DNA from: CALRGE01 sp964360635
Lineage (GTDB): Bacteria > Patescibacteriota > Gracilibacteria > UBA1369 > 2-02-FULL-48-14
Assembly: GCA_964360635.1 (NCBI GenBank)
Contig: CAYHXO010000007.1
Span: forward strand, 5,287 to 69,286
Direction of reading: 5' to 3'
Length of the DNA: 64,000 nt
Shown here: positions 8,894-18,399 of the stretch, piece by piece
Layout of the letters: every line of letters begins with the position of its first letter
How positions within the stretch are numbered: position 1 is the first letter of the stretch
The notes under the pieces: generated by a model
Told to the model about the DNA's origin: nothing
Databases searched by the model: none
Seen by the model: only the letters and a program-made list of their open reading frames with translations
Translations under genes and position numbers: made by a program

Positions 8894-11101
8894 TTATTTT
8901 GTTAAGTGTAAATGTATTTTCTCCGCAATTTGCATTCCAGTCAATGCCGCAATTTCATCCAGAGTTGCAGATTTTATCATTTCAACTGAAGAAAATTTCT
9001 TCAAAAGTTTCATTTTTGTTTTTTCACCAAGGCCATCAATTTCATCCAAAATAGATGATTGATCAGTTTCCTTACGTGAACTTTTTTGGAAAGTAATTGC
9101 AAAACGATGTGCTTCATCACGAATTCTTCTAAGCAAAAAATTCGCTTGTGAATCCTTATCAATATTCAATGGATACTGAACTCCCTCGATATAAACCTCC
9201 TCCTCCCTCTTTGCCAAAGATATAATAGGAATTTTCAAATTTAGTTCATCTCTAGCTTTTATTGCAGACGAAAGTTGTCCTTTGCCTCCATCAATTACAA
9301 TTAAATCCGGTTTAGATAAAAAAGATGCATCATTCAACTTCAATTTATCAAATGCCCATAAATACTCGCCTATTACAAACTCATTAAACTCATCAGGAAT
9401 TTTTTTTATTATCTCAAAACCAAGATTTTCTAAATATTCAGATTTTTCTACTGTCGAGATATATGCTCGTTTTACCTTTTTCTTTTCCATTACATATCTC
9501 AAAAACAATTTTTCTACTTCTTTATTTCTATATTTTTCTGGAAAATCAAAGTCTGTTATAAAAATACCAGTTTTTGATGACTCAACTTTCATTTTTGAAA
9601 TCGATTTTTTATTCAAAAAAGCCTCGAATTCTGTATCTGATTTTTTAGTTTTTTTGAAGGTAAATTTTGAATATGTCTTACATAGATACAGAAGTCTTCT
9701 AAAAATAACTTCTTCCATCGATTTAAAATCATCAATTTCACCTTCAGCAAGATTTCTAATCCTAAATTTACGATAATCAGAAGATTTAGACCTTCCCTTT
9801 TCAAAAACGACCATTGAAGCAACCGTATTCGTTCCACTTAAATGTGATATATCATAACATTCAATTCTAAATGGATTTTTTTCTAAACCTAAATGTTTTG
9901 AAAGCTCAACGAGAGCTATATTGTCATCATTTGAACTGAGTTCCCATTTAACAATATGCTGTTTTCTAAAACTTTCCGCATTTTTTTTAGCTAAATCTAA
10001 CAATGCATGTTTATTTCCCCGTTGAGGAATGAAAATTCTAATTTTTGAACTACTTAAGTTTTCTATCCATTTATTGAAAAAAGTATCTTGATCAAGCTCA
10101 ATCGGAATCAAGATTTCGCCTGGAAACTGTAGTGCTTTCGAATAATACTCAAACAAAAAACTTTCAAGAATCTCCACAGCATTTTCCTCGTCATCTTTTT
10201 GAAAACCTGGAGCGTCTAAAATAAAATTTTCTTGGTTGATAAGGTGTCCTTCACGAACCATAAACAGATTAAAATATGCTTTTTCATTATCAATCACAAA
10301 TGAAATTACATCAGAGTTGTTATGTTCTGGAGAAGAAATAATTTGTCTTTCACTTAAATCTTTAATTGCATTTAGTTTATCTCTAGTTTTTGCAGCCATT
10401 TCAAAATTTTTCTGATTTGCATAAGTAAGCATTTTTTCGTTCAATGCTTCTTCAATTTCACCAGTTTTACCTTCAATAAATCTTTCGATTTGTGAAATAT
10501 TTTTTCTATATTCTTCGGGAGTAATTTTCGCGATACATGGCCCCTCACATCTCTTGATATGATAATCCAAACAAGGATAAGCAATCGTTTTATTCGAAAT
10601 CTTAACCTGACCAATATTCACCCAGCTAATTCCAAGACTACAGCTTCTATAATTAAAAATTTTCTGAAGTACATTTAAAATTTTCTCAACTTTGTGAGCT
10701 GCAGTTTTAGGCCCATAATATTTCGCCCCATCTTTCAAAACTTTTCTAACAATTTCTATTCTAGGAAAATCTTCTTTTGTAATTTTTATATAAACAAAAT
10801 TCTTATCATCTTTCATCAATACATTATATTTTGGCAAATATTCTTTAATTAAATTCGTTTCCAATAAAAGTGCCTCTAGATCCGAACCAACCTCTATCCA
10901 TTCAATATCAACAATTTGTTCAACAAGTTTTTGAGTTCTAATTGGTACATCATTCTGTTTCCTAAAATATGACTTAACCCTTTTATTAAGAGATTTTGCC
11001 TTACCAACATACAAAATCTTATCTGAAGAGTCTTTCATTTTATACACCCCGGGTGAATTGGGGATTTTCTTCAAAATTTGCTCAATTTTTTTGTCAGACA
11101 T
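8894..11101 (-). CDS. uvrC: Excinuclease ABC subunit C with an extra inserted domain
   Basis: Dual-incision nuclease of nucleotide excision repair. An N-terminal GIY-YIG domain (about 14-93; SPGVYKM and ILYVGKAKSL), a Cys cluster, a UVR motif, and a C-terminal RNase H-like nuclease are present: IECYDISHLSGT (about 413-424), DLIVIDGGKGQL (about 598-609) and DEAHRFAITF. A tandem helix-hairpin-helix ends the protein. At 735 residues it is over 100 longer than usual. The extra length lies inside the nuclease domain at about 478-595 and looks like the end of a GNAT acetyltransferase fold (see findings). All nuclease motifs are kept, so it should be active. Confidence 0.95.
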   Translation of the reverse strand: MSDKKIEQILKKIPNSPGVYKMKDSSDKILYVGKAKSLNKRVKSYFRKQNDVPIRTQKLVEQIVDIEWIEVGSDLEALLLETNLIKEYLPKYNVLMKDDKNFVYIKITKEDFPRIEIVRKVLKDGAKYYGPKTAAHKVEKILNVLQKIFNYRSCSLGISWVNIGQVKISNKTIAYPCLDYHIKRCEGPCIAKITPEEYRKNISQIERFIEGKTGEIEEALNEKMLTYANQKNFEMAAKTRDKLNAIKDLSERQIISSPEHNNSDVISFVIDNEKAYFNLFMVREGHLINQENFILDAPGFQKDDEENAVEILESFLFEYYSKALQFPGEILIPIELDQDTFFNKWIENLSSSKIRIFIPQRGNKHALLDLAKKNAESFRKQHIVKWELSSNDDNIALVELSKHLGLEKNPFRIECYDISHLSGTNTVASMVVFEKGRSKSSDYRKFRIRNLAEGEIDDFKSMEEVIFRRLLYLCKTYSKFTFKKTKKSDTEFEAFLNKKSISKMKVESSKTGIFITDFDFPEKYRNKEVEKLFLRYVMEKKKVKRAYISTVEKSEYLENLGFEIIKKIPDEFNEFVIGEYLWAFDKLKLNDASFLSKPDLIVIDGGKGQLSSAIKARDELNLKIPIISLAKREEEVYIEGVQYPLNIDKDSQANFLLRRIRDEAHRFAITFQKSSRKETDQSSILDEIDGLGEKTKMKLLKKFSSVEMIKSATLDEIAALTGMQIAEKIHLHLTK

Positions 11102-11120
11102 AATTCCATGCTATTATAAT
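11091..11120 (+). promoter_or_regulatory. Candidate promoter, nucleotidyltransferase-like gene
   Basis: TTGTCA (11091-11096), an 18-base spacer and TATAAT (11115-11120) precede the ATG at 11135. The -10 is part of the palindrome ATTATAAT (11113-11120), so it also offers a TATAAT to the opposite strand for uvrC. The two divergent genes may share it. Confidence 0.5.
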
Positions 11121-11134
11121 CTAAAAGATGAAAA

Positions 11135-12052
11135 ATGGAATTTTTAAGCAAAAATAAGACATTAGATCAGGCAATTTTAGCAACTTTGTCATATTTTGAT
11201 ATTTTTAAAATACCACTTTCTAAATCTGAAATTCTAGAAAATTTACTTTTTTTAAAGTCTGATGAAAAGACCGTAGAAAAAGAACTAATAGAGATAAAAA
11301 ATGAAAATGACCTTTACTCTCTAAATCTTAAAAAAGCTGATTACGAAGAAAAATTTGAGAGATCAAAAGAATATTGGAAGAAAGTAGAAAGATTTAGATT
11401 TTTATTTTCACTCTGTCCATTTATAAAATTAGCATGTGTTTGCAATAGTCTTTGCATAAATGATACAGATGAAAACAGCGATATAGATCTGTTAATTGTC
11501 ACAGAAAAAAATAGGATTTTCCTGGCACGAGTATTTATAACAATTTTAACTTCAATTTTTGGCGTTAGAAGACACGGACTGAAAATTAAAAAAAGATTTT
11601 GTTTGAGCTTTTTTGTAAGTGAATCAAACTTTGACTTCTCTAAAATCGCACTAAAACCTTACGATATCTATTTAGCTTTCTGGATAAAAACTCTAGAACC
11701 AATTGCAGGAGATTACAAAATCTACGAGAAACTCATCTCTGAAAACAGTAGATTTTTAAGTCAATATTTCGAAAATCCAATTACAGTAAAAAAAGATCAT
11801 TTCGAAAAAAGGAACACTATTCAAAATTGCACGAAGAAAACACTAGAAAAATTGTTCTCAGCAGAATTCATAAACTCAAAATGCAGAGAAATTCAGTTAA
11901 ATCGTGCGAGAAGTAAAATGGAAACTTTATCAAATCAAAGTGGCACAATCATCAACGATGAAATGTTAAAATTTCACGACAATGACATGCGTGAAAAAAT
12001 TCGCAATAAATGGGAAGAAAGACTAAGTCTTATCGTGGAATCTACTCTTTAA
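11135..12052 (+). CDS. Nucleotidyltransferase-superfamily protein
   Basis: A 305-residue protein with a winged-helix-like N-terminus (about 10-70) and a Pol-beta-type nucleotidyltransferase core. The motif NSDIDLLIVT has the two metal-binding acids at Asp116 and Asp118; the usual Gly-Ser before them reads CNS (103-105). The substrate is unknown; relatives include tRNA, antibiotic and protein nucleotidyltransferases. The C-terminal half is helical and basic. It is convergent with der, overlapping it by 30 bases. Confidence 0.68.
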   Translation: MEFLSKNKTLDQAILATLSYFDIFKIPLSKSEILENLLFLKSDEKTVEKELIEIKNENDLYSLNLKKADYEEKFERSKEYWKKVERFRFLFSLCPFIKLACVCNSLCINDTDENSDIDLLIVTEKNRIFLARVFITILTSIFGVRRHGLKIKKRFCLSFFVSESNFDFSKIALKPYDIYLAFWIKTLEPIAGDYKIYEKLISENSRFLSQYFENPITVKKDHFEKRNTIQNCTKKTLEKLFSAEFINSKCREIQLNRARSKMETLSNQSGTIINDEMLKFHDNDMREKIRNKWEERLSLIVESTL

Positions 12053-13387
12053 TGATTCACCTGCCTTCCTGAAAAGCAATTTTAGTGAAGTTCCTGTAAA
12101 TCCAAAATGTTCTCGAAGTGAATTCTCCAAATATCTTGAGTATGAGAAATGCATAATTTCAGGCCATTTACAGTGGAACAAGAATACCGGAGGATTCCTA
12201 TCAACTTGCTCAACACTCAAAATTTCAAATTTACGTTTTCCACGAGTCAAATTGCCTGGATGCTTTTTCAAAGCAGCATCAAGCCAAACACTCAAATCTT
12301 GTTTTGGAACTTCTTTATTTCTCTGTTCATCAATTTCAATTGCTAAATCCAATATTTTATATACGTTTTTCTTATCTTTAGCAGATGTAAATACAACCGG
12401 AGCCCATGGAATATAAGCCATGTCTCTCTTCAAATAGAAAATCGTCTGATTTTCCTTAACTTCCCTTTCCTCACCTTTCAAAGTATCAATTTTATTAACA
12501 ACAAGAACCAAACCTTTGTTTTGCTCTAGAATGAACTGACTAATATGACAGTCTTGATTTGTAACTCCCTCCTCAAAATCGATCAACAAAATACAAATAT
12601 CAGCCATTTCAACTGCCTGCAGCGATCTTAAAGAACTGAATTTCTCTATTCCTGCCTCAATATCACCTCTTCTTCTCAAACCTGCCGTATCAATCAAAAC
12701 GAAATCCTTTTTATCATATTTGAAAGGAATTTCAGTTGAATCTCTTGTTGTTCCAGGAATTTCAGATGTAACAACTTCATTTTTACCTAATATCGCATTT
12801 ACCATTGTCGATTTTCCAACGTTAGGACGACCAACAAAGGCAATTTTGATTCCCTTTACATCATCTTCATTCAAATCTTTCTCAAATTTCAAAGCAGTTA
12901 ACTTTTCCTCAATTTTCGATTCAAGATCACCAATACCCATGGAGTGGATTGCAGAAACCGGAAGTGGTTCACCAAAACCAAGCTGGAACATGTTGAATCT
13001 TTGCTCTTCGTAACTTGGATTATCACATTTATTTGCGACCAAAATCACTGGTTTCTTTGATTTTCTCAACAACATTGCAGCATGAAAATCATCAGAAGTT
13101 AAATCAACTCTTATATCTACAACAAACAAAATCACATCCGCATCATCAATCGCAACTTTAGATTGCTCCTGAACATTCTCCTCAATATCATTACCAGTTT
13201 CAGTTTCAAGTCCACCGGTATCAACCAAAATCACCTTAAAACCGTTCATATCAAGCTTCCCATAAAGTCTATCTCTGGTTGTTCCAGGAATTTCAGACTC
13301 AATTGCATGACGTTTACCTAAAAACTTATTGAAAATTGTTGATTTTCCAACGTTTGGACGACCGACAATTGCAACTAGTGCAGACAT
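12023..13387 (-). CDS. der: Ribosome-assembly GTPase Der (EngA)
   Basis: Essential double-GTPase needed for 50S maturation; 454 residues. The two G domains each have a full P-loop (GRPNVGKSTIFNK near the start and GRPNVGKSTMVNA about 185-197), each followed by PGTTRD and a DTGG or DTAG motif, with NKCD and NKID specificity motifs. A C-terminal KH-like domain (about 360-454) follows. It is divergent from the PLPBP gene across 36 bases. Confidence 0.97.
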   Translation of the reverse strand: MSALVAIVGRPNVGKSTIFNKFLGKRHAIESEIPGTTRDRLYGKLDMNGFKVILVDTGGLETETGNDIEENVQEQSKVAIDDADVILFVVDIRVDLTSDDFHAAMLLRKSKKPVILVANKCDNPSYEEQRFNMFQLGFGEPLPVSAIHSMGIGDLESKIEEKLTALKFEKDLNEDDVKGIKIAFVGRPNVGKSTMVNAILGKNEVVTSEIPGTTRDSTEIPFKYDKKDFVLIDTAGLRRRGDIEAGIEKFSSLRSLQAVEMADICILLIDFEEGVTNQDCHISQFILEQNKGLVLVVNKIDTLKGEEREVKENQTIFYLKRDMAYIPWAPVVFTSAKDKKNVYKILDLAIEIDEQRNKEVPKQDLSVWLDAALKKHPGNLTRGKRKFEILSVEQVDRNPPVFLFHCKWPEIMHFSYSRYLENSLREHFGFTGTSLKLLFRKAGESLKSRFHDKT

Positions 13388-13423
13388 AGGTATAAGATAA
13401 GGAATAGCAAAGTAACAGATAAA

Positions 13424-14008
13424 ATGAAAAAACTCAAGCTAGTACTTGTAACTAAGAAACGCCAACCTGAAGAAATTCAGAAAATTCTTGCAAAATACAA
13501 TATAAAACGTATCGCAGAAAACAGATTAGAGGAAGCCGAAGAAAAATTTCCATTTCTTCAAAACCTAGAAAAACACTACATTGGCAAGCTTCAAACAAGA
13601 AAGATAAAAAAAATATGCGAGTTTTTTGACGTGATCCAAACAGTTGAAAATCTAGATCAAGCAAAAAAAATCAACTCATTTGGAAAGAAAAAAATAATGA
13701 TTCAAATAAATATTGCAAATCTACCGCAAAGAAGTGGTGTGCAAATTGAAGAAGCCAACTCACTAATTGCAGAAATCAAAAAACTAGAAAATCTCGACCT
13801 AATCGGGATCATGGGAATGGCGAGTCAAAACGAAGAGCTTGCGAGAAAAGAATTCAAAATTCTAAAGTCATTTCAAGGCAATTTAGAGGAATGCTCGATG
13901 GGAATGTCAGACGACTTCCAAATTGCAATTGAAGAAGGCTCAACAATGCTTAGACTCGGCCGCATTTTATTTGAAGAAAACTTGCCCTCTGAGCTCAAGT
14001 ATGAGTAA
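13424..14008 (+). CDS. PLP homeostasis protein (YggS/PLPBP family), short form
   Basis: Pyridoxal-phosphate-binding alanine-racemase-fold protein controlling vitamin B6 and amino-acid balance. The predicted PLP lysine is Lys11 (LVLVTKK aligned to the family's VAVSKT). Later motifs are AENRLEEAEEKF, HYIGKLQTRKIKKI, a conserved MIQINIA strand, SMGMSDDFQIAIEEGSTMLRLG and the closing RILFEE. At 194 residues it is about 35 shorter than the usual 230, with loops trimmed rather than an end lost. Nine bases separate it from the pilin gene. Confidence 0.87.
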   Translation: MKKLKLVLVTKKRQPEEIQKILAKYNIKRIAENRLEEAEEKFPFLQNLEKHYIGKLQTRKIKKICEFFDVIQTVENLDQAKKINSFGKKKIMIQINIANLPQRSGVQIEEANSLIAEIKKLENLDLIGIMGMASQNEELARKEFKILKSFQGNLEECSMGMSDDFQIAIEEGSTMLRLGRILFEENLPSELKYE

Positions 14009-14017
14009 ATATCAATA

Positions 14018-14485
14018 ATGAAATTTCTCAAACACGCATTCCTCGCAATAACAATTTCAACTCTGTTTTTTGGGAATGCGGTTTTTGCTGCGACAACAGT
14101 TTTGCCAAGCAGTGAAGATGTTAATAAAATGACAGAGCAAGAATGTATAAAATATATAAAAGAATACGGAGATTTTGAAACCGCATTTAAAACAGGAACC
14201 TCTGAATTTCAAGATATGGGGTTTGGCTGTGCCATCAAATCCGGCTACATAAAATTCTGGATGATTCCTTACTTTATAAAATATATGCTTGAGTGGGTTA
14301 TTAATTTGGCAGGTCTGATTTCAGTTTTGATGATATTAGTTGGAGCTTACTTCTACATTTGGGGTGGCCTTGGAGACGATAAAACAAAAGGTAAACAAGT
14401 AATTATGTATGCAATTGGCGGCCTAGTTCTAACTACAGTAGCTTGGTTCTTAGTTAACGTTATTTTACTTGCAATTACTGGTTGA
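14018..14485 (+). CDS. Type IV secretion-system pilin (TrbC/VirB2-like)
   Basis: A 155-residue small membrane protein. A signal peptide (1-24, likely cut at AVFA) is followed by a short extracellular segment with two Cys, then two hydrophobic helices (about 88-112 and 124-152) separated by a charged loop GGLGDDKTKGKQ. This is the layout of the pilin family common in CPR genomes, where it is thought to form a secretion or DNA-uptake pilus. Pilin assembly genes are not adjacent; a VirD4-like ATPase is encoded at 42939-45797. Confidence 0.77.
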   Translation: MKFLKHAFLAITISTLFFGNAVFAATTVLPSSEDVNKMTEQECIKYIKEYGDFETAFKTGTSEFQDMGFGCAIKSGYIKFWMIPYFIKYMLEWVINLAGLISVLMILVGAYFYIWGGLGDDKTKGKQVIMYAIGGLVLTTVAWFLVNVILLAITG

Positions 14486-14486
14486 T

Positions 14487-15710
14487 ATGAAAAAAATGTT
14501 TGGATTCAATAAATTTTTAAAAAGTACTGGTGAAAATGTTCTTAAACTGAAAAATAAAGTTGATGAGCTGAAGAAGAAACAGCAAGAAAGTTATGAGCAA
14601 TCAATTCCACATCCACATAAACCAAAAGTTGAAGAACACGAAACACTGCTAGTAGAGTTTTCATTGGCAAGCGTAGCAAAAGCTACATTAGTGATTATAG
14701 GATTAGTTATTTTAACAAAATTTTTAAGTGAAATTTCAGAAATATTATTGATATTTTTTATTGCATATTTATTTTCAGCTGCCTTACACCCAACGGTTAA
14801 AAGCCTGGAAAAATACAAAGTACCTAAAGCTGTTTCAATATTATTAATTTATCTATTACTCCTATTCTTATTAGGGTTCTTCATTACACAATTAGTGCCT
14901 CTCCTCGCTATCCAAATAATTGAATTAGCAAGACATTTGAGTGAAATTGCAAATAATCTTAACACAACAGATGCAAGTGACAATTTCATAATGCAGCAAA
15001 TAAAGCCTCTGATTGACGGATTTGCGAAAGAAATTAATAAAGATCTAATTATAAATGAAGCCAAACAATACCTAGAAAGTATTGGCACTCAGCTTCAATC
15101 ATTTGCAGGAAATACATTTGAAGTGATCAAAACAGTTTTCCACGGAATATTAAACTTTATTCTAGTTCTAATTTTGACATTCTTTTTAACTATCGAAGAA
15201 AAAGGTGTAAATAATTTTTTCATATCACTCTTTCCTTCAAAACACGGTCAGTACATTATAGAAAAAATTGAAACAGTAAAACAAAAAGTCGGCTTCTGGT
15301 TAAGAGGAATCGTGACAATGATGTTTATAATGTTCAGTTTAACACTTATAGGTTTGCTTATTCTTGGGGTAGATTATGCCTTAACATTGGCAATGATGAT
15401 TGGAATTGCTGAATTAATTCCGGTTGTTGGTGTGATTCTATCTGCAATCGCAGCAATTTTAGTTGCATTCAACCAATCGCCATGGCTAGGTGTATGGGTG
15501 ATGGGATTATACATCCTTTTGCAACAACTAGAGGGGCACATAATTGTTCCGCTTGTTATGAGAAAAGCAGTGGGGCTTAGTCCAATTGTTATTATTTTAG
15601 CAATGTTAACAGGCTTCACAACACTAGGAATTTTAGGAATGATTATTGCCATTCCGGTTGCGACATCACTTTCTATTTTCGTTATTGATTACACGGGTAA
15701 AGAAAAGTAA
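14487..15710 (+). CDS. AI-2E family (PerM-type) membrane transporter
   Basis: A 407-residue multi-pass protein of the PerM/YdiK/TqsA family, whose members export small molecules or act in ion/H+ antiport. It has a basic soluble N-terminal 60 residues, about eight membrane helices, and the typical C-terminal region with GIAELIPVVGVILSAI and QQLEGHIIVPLVMRKAVGL. The ATG at 14487 lies just after the pilin stop; an in-frame TTG at 14469 would overlap the pilin gene and is less likely. Substrate unknown. Confidence 0.9.
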   Translation: MKKMFGFNKFLKSTGENVLKLKNKVDELKKKQQESYEQSIPHPHKPKVEEHETLLVEFSLASVAKATLVIIGLVILTKFLSEISEILLIFFIAYLFSAALHPTVKSLEKYKVPKAVSILLIYLLLLFLLGFFITQLVPLLAIQIIELARHLSEIANNLNTTDASDNFIMQQIKPLIDGFAKEINKDLIINEAKQYLESIGTQLQSFAGNTFEVIKTVFHGILNFILVLILTFFLTIEEKGVNNFFISLFPSKHGQYIIEKIETVKQKVGFWLRGIVTMMFIMFSLTLIGLLILGVDYALTLAMMIGIAELIPVVGVILSAIAAILVAFNQSPWLGVWVMGLYILLQQLEGHIIVPLVMRKAVGLSPIVIILAMLTGFTTLGILGMIIAIPVATSLSIFVIDYTGKEK

Positions 15711-16736
15711 TCCTCGTTTCGAGGCATTTTCCCATGAATAATTACCTCTCATTTTTGGTATTTGCCCGTAACCCATGCTAACTTTTTTTACAGCCAAAAT
15801 TAATTCTTCTTGGGATTTTACGAAAAAATTTGAAATATAGAGTTCTCTATGAACAGAGATGTCAGATAAGATTACCGAAGATTTAGCCTTAATTGCCTCT
15901 AAAACCGGTAGATCGAAGCCTTCATAATCACTAAGTGCCAATAAAGCCCTTGTATGTTTGAAAAGCCACGTTTTTTCTTCTTCAGAAACCTCATTTAAAA
16001 TTATTAAATTCGGATATTTTTTTTCTTTAAATATAGAAAATCTTTTATCATTTTTTTTATAGCCAGCAATTACAAAATTTAAGTTGGGAAAAAATTTAGC
16101 AAGTTTATAAATCCTTTTTAAACCTTTACGTGGATCAGCAGGAGAAATTGAAAGAAAGAAATCTTTACTAATAATTTTTTTTGATTTTAGTGGCGCATCT
16201 GCATTTTTAGAAATTTTGGCACCCTCAAAAGTCACTTCAAATGGAGCTGCATCAAGTCCAAGTGATGAAGCTGTACTTAAGCTAGGCACAAGAATTCCTG
16301 AGCATAGTTTTTTTAATCTCTTATAAGAAAAGAAAATATGCCAAATTCTTGCTTTCAAAGACATAGATGAAGAAAATAATTCAGGAACAAAATCATGAAT
16401 TGTCATCACAATCGGTATATTTGTTTTATAAAATGGCCTCCTATCAGGAATCCAAATTAAATTTGGTTTTCTATCAAAATAATGATCAGGCAATAATTGA
16501 AATGAAAAAATCGACTTCAAATTGAATACAAAATTTGAAATTGGTATATGCCTTGCACTAGGAAAAATTTGATGAATTTTTTCGAACTTTTTACTCGACT
16601 GATAAAAAAGATCAAATTCAAAATCAGAATTTTTCATCATCTCCAAAAGCATTTCTCTAGTATAAACCTTCACACCACTCTCAAAATCTTCAAGTAGAGG
16701 ACGAAGATCTACTCCAATTTTTGGACGCATAATCAA
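15666..16736 (-). CDS. Glycosyltransferase, GT4 family
   Basis: A 356-residue GT-B fold retaining glycosyltransferase, cytoplasmic face. N-terminal acceptor-side domain begins KIGVDLRPLLEDFESGVKVY; the C-terminal donor-binding domain has the nucleotide-sugar signature SDYEGFDLPVLEAIKAKSSVI with the conserved Glu pair region. Sugar and acceptor are not deducible. Start is ATG at 16736 or 16730; either overlaps the upstream gene by 41-47 bases, indicating coupling. It is the last gene of a five-gene leftward operon and overlaps PerM by 45 bases at its 3' end. Confidence 0.87.
   Translation of the reverse strand: MIMRPKIGVDLRPLLEDFESGVKVYTREMLLEMMKNSDFEFDLFYQSSKKFEKIHQIFPSARHIPISNFVFNLKSIFSFQLLPDHYFDRKPNLIWIPDRRPFYKTNIPIVMTIHDFVPELFSSSMSLKARIWHIFFSYKRLKKLCSGILVPSLSTASSLGLDAAPFEVTFEGAKISKNADAPLKSKKIISKDFFLSISPADPRKGLKRIYKLAKFFPNLNFVIAGYKKNDKRFSIFKEKKYPNLIILNEVSEEEKTWLFKHTRALLALSDYEGFDLPVLEAIKAKSSVILSDISVHRELYISNFFVKSQEELILAVKKVSMGYGQIPKMRGNYSWENASKRGLLFFTRVINNENRK
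15712..15724. terminator. Small hairpin at the PerM 3' end
   Basis: CCTCG-TTT-CGAGG directly follows the PerM stop and is followed by CATTTT. It lies inside the 3' end of the convergent glycosyltransferase gene. A weak intrinsic terminator candidate for the rightward transcript. Confidence 0.35.
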
Positions 16737-17268
16737 TAATTATCAAGAAAAATACTGTCAATAAAGTCACGATAGAAACAATTCCAAGAAAAATCCTTAA
16801 ATCTGATCTTTCAGAGTCTAAATCAGAATATCTTGAAATCGCCACTAAATAACCTGCATTTGTTGCTGAATCATACTCAGAAATCCTGGATTTTATTAAA
16901 TTCAAGAATTCTAGATTTGCTATTTCATTATATTGTTCTGGATTCGCGCTTAAGTAAAAAATTAAATTCTGCTTTTCTTGCCTTAAACCTGAATAATCAA
17001 GATGATAATCAAGCTTTGAATCCAGTTCTTTAGAAAAAGACGGCTCACTAACCCAACCCAAAACCAAATCAGAGAAATGTTCACTTGCTCTTTGAATTTC
17101 ATATGATGACGATTCATTTGGCAAAAGTTTTTGATTTATACCGATTGTTATAAAAAGAAGCCCACGAGAATTTGGCTCAGGTAGATTCTTAACATAAAAC
17201 CATCCTCCAATCGAAGAGAATAAAAGAGCCAAAACAAGAATCCAAACACTTAATTTCTTTATTTTCAT
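16690..17268 (-). CDS. Two-TM membrane protein, possible polysaccharide chain-length regulator
   Basis: A 192-residue protein with one membrane helix at each end (about 7-27 and 160-181) and a mainly helical extracytoplasmic domain between them. This is the topology of Wzz/polysaccharide co-polymerase proteins, and it lies between two glycosyltransferase genes. No Wzz sequence motif is clear, so the assignment rests on topology and context. Start ATG at 17268, 4 bases after the preceding gene. Confidence 0.55.
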   Translation of the reverse strand: MKIKKLSVWILVLALLFSSIGGWFYVKNLPEPNSRGLLFITIGINQKLLPNESSSYEIQRASEHFSDLVLGWVSEPSFSKELDSKLDYHLDYSGLRQEKQNLIFYLSANPEQYNEIANLEFLNLIKSRISEYDSATNAGYLVAISRYSDLDSERSDLRIFLGIVSIVTLLTVFFLIIIDYASKNWSRSSSST

Positions 17269-17272
17269 GCGC

Positions 17273-18388
17273 CTAGACTAACATTTTCTTATGTTCTTTC
17301 CAAGCCTTCTCCATAAAGTGCAATATTTCAACCCTAAATCTCGCAGGAGAAAATTTATTCACACTTTTTACGATTTCATCAGTATTCCAATCCATTTTTT
17401 CGAATTTTTCAATTGCCTTCTTCAACTCAACTTCATTTTGTTCATGAAAAAAAATACCAGAAACACCTTCTGTAACACTTTCCATTGCTCCACCTTTTGA
17501 ATATGCAATAACAGGTGTACCGGAAGCCATTGCCTCAAGAGGAACAATTCCAAAATCTTCAACTTGAGGGAAAATTAATGCCTTAGCTGAGGAATAAATA
17601 TTTTTCAGTTCATCATCAGAAATTTTACCCAAAAATTTAATATTACTATTGGCCATCTTTTTCAGTTCATTAGAATCTGGGCCATCTCCCACAATTATTA
17701 AAGGCAATTTTAATTCATTAAACACTGAAACCAACAAATCAAATCTCTTATATGGAATCAATCTACCAACGGCCAAATAGTAATCTTCACGATTCTTGCT
17801 CGGTCTGAAAAAATCCAAATTTACTGGAGGATAAATAACGGTACTATCTCTTTTATAATATTTTTTGATTCTCTTAGAAATATATTTAGAGTTAGAGATA
17901 TATCTATCAACTCTATCCGCAGCAACCCTATCCCACTGCCGAATACGATGCAGAATTGGTGAATACAAAAATTTCAAAGGCAAAAAAGATCTGAAGTTTT
18001 TCTGATAAGAATGAGATTGATCCCAAACATATCGCATCGGTGAATGACAATAAGAAATATGTAAAGTTCCGGGTTTAGTGATAATTCCTTTTGATGCAGA
18101 GTGCGAAGAGGAAATTACGATATCATATTCTGAAAGATCAATTCTTTCAAAAACTAATGGCATAAATGGCAAGTAAAGCCGGTGAAATCGTCTAGCAAAA
18201 GGCATATACCTCAACCATGATTCAACAACATTTCTATCTTTAAAAGCCGCACAATTTTTATCGTCAAAAAGAGAAGTATATATAGTTGCTTTTGGAAAAA
18301 GACGAGAAAGTTCATAAACAACTCGCTCGGCACCGGCAAAGACTGTGAGCCAATCACAAACAATAGCTATCTTTAAATCATCAAGCAT
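17273..18388 (-). CDS. Glycosyltransferase, GT4 family (mannosyltransferase-like)
   Basis: A 371-residue GT-B glycosyltransferase. The N-terminus (KIAIVCDWLTVFAGAERVVY) and the stretch ISYCHSPMRYVWD are typical of GT4 enzymes that add mannose or related sugars to lipid-linked glycans. The donor domain has AVGRLIPYKRFDLLV and FPQVEDFGIVPLEAMASGTP, with the catalytic Glu pair pattern E-x7-E. It is the third gene of the operon that begins with the anti-sigma ATPase and STAS genes. Confidence 0.9.
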   Translation of the reverse strand: MLDDLKIAIVCDWLTVFAGAERVVYELSRLFPKATIYTSLFDDKNCAAFKDRNVVESWLRYMPFARRFHRLYLPFMPLVFERIDLSEYDIVISSSHSASKGIITKPGTLHISYCHSPMRYVWDQSHSYQKNFRSFLPLKFLYSPILHRIRQWDRVAADRVDRYISNSKYISKRIKKYYKRDSTVIYPPVNLDFFRPSKNREDYYLAVGRLIPYKRFDLLVSVFNELKLPLIIVGDGPDSNELKKMANSNIKFLGKISDDELKNIYSSAKALIFPQVEDFGIVPLEAMASGTPVIAYSKGGAMESVTEGVSGIFFHEQNEVELKKAIEKFEKMDWNTDEIVKSVNKFSPARFRVEILHFMEKAWKEHKKMLV

Positions 18389-18399
18389 GAATTTTTTTA

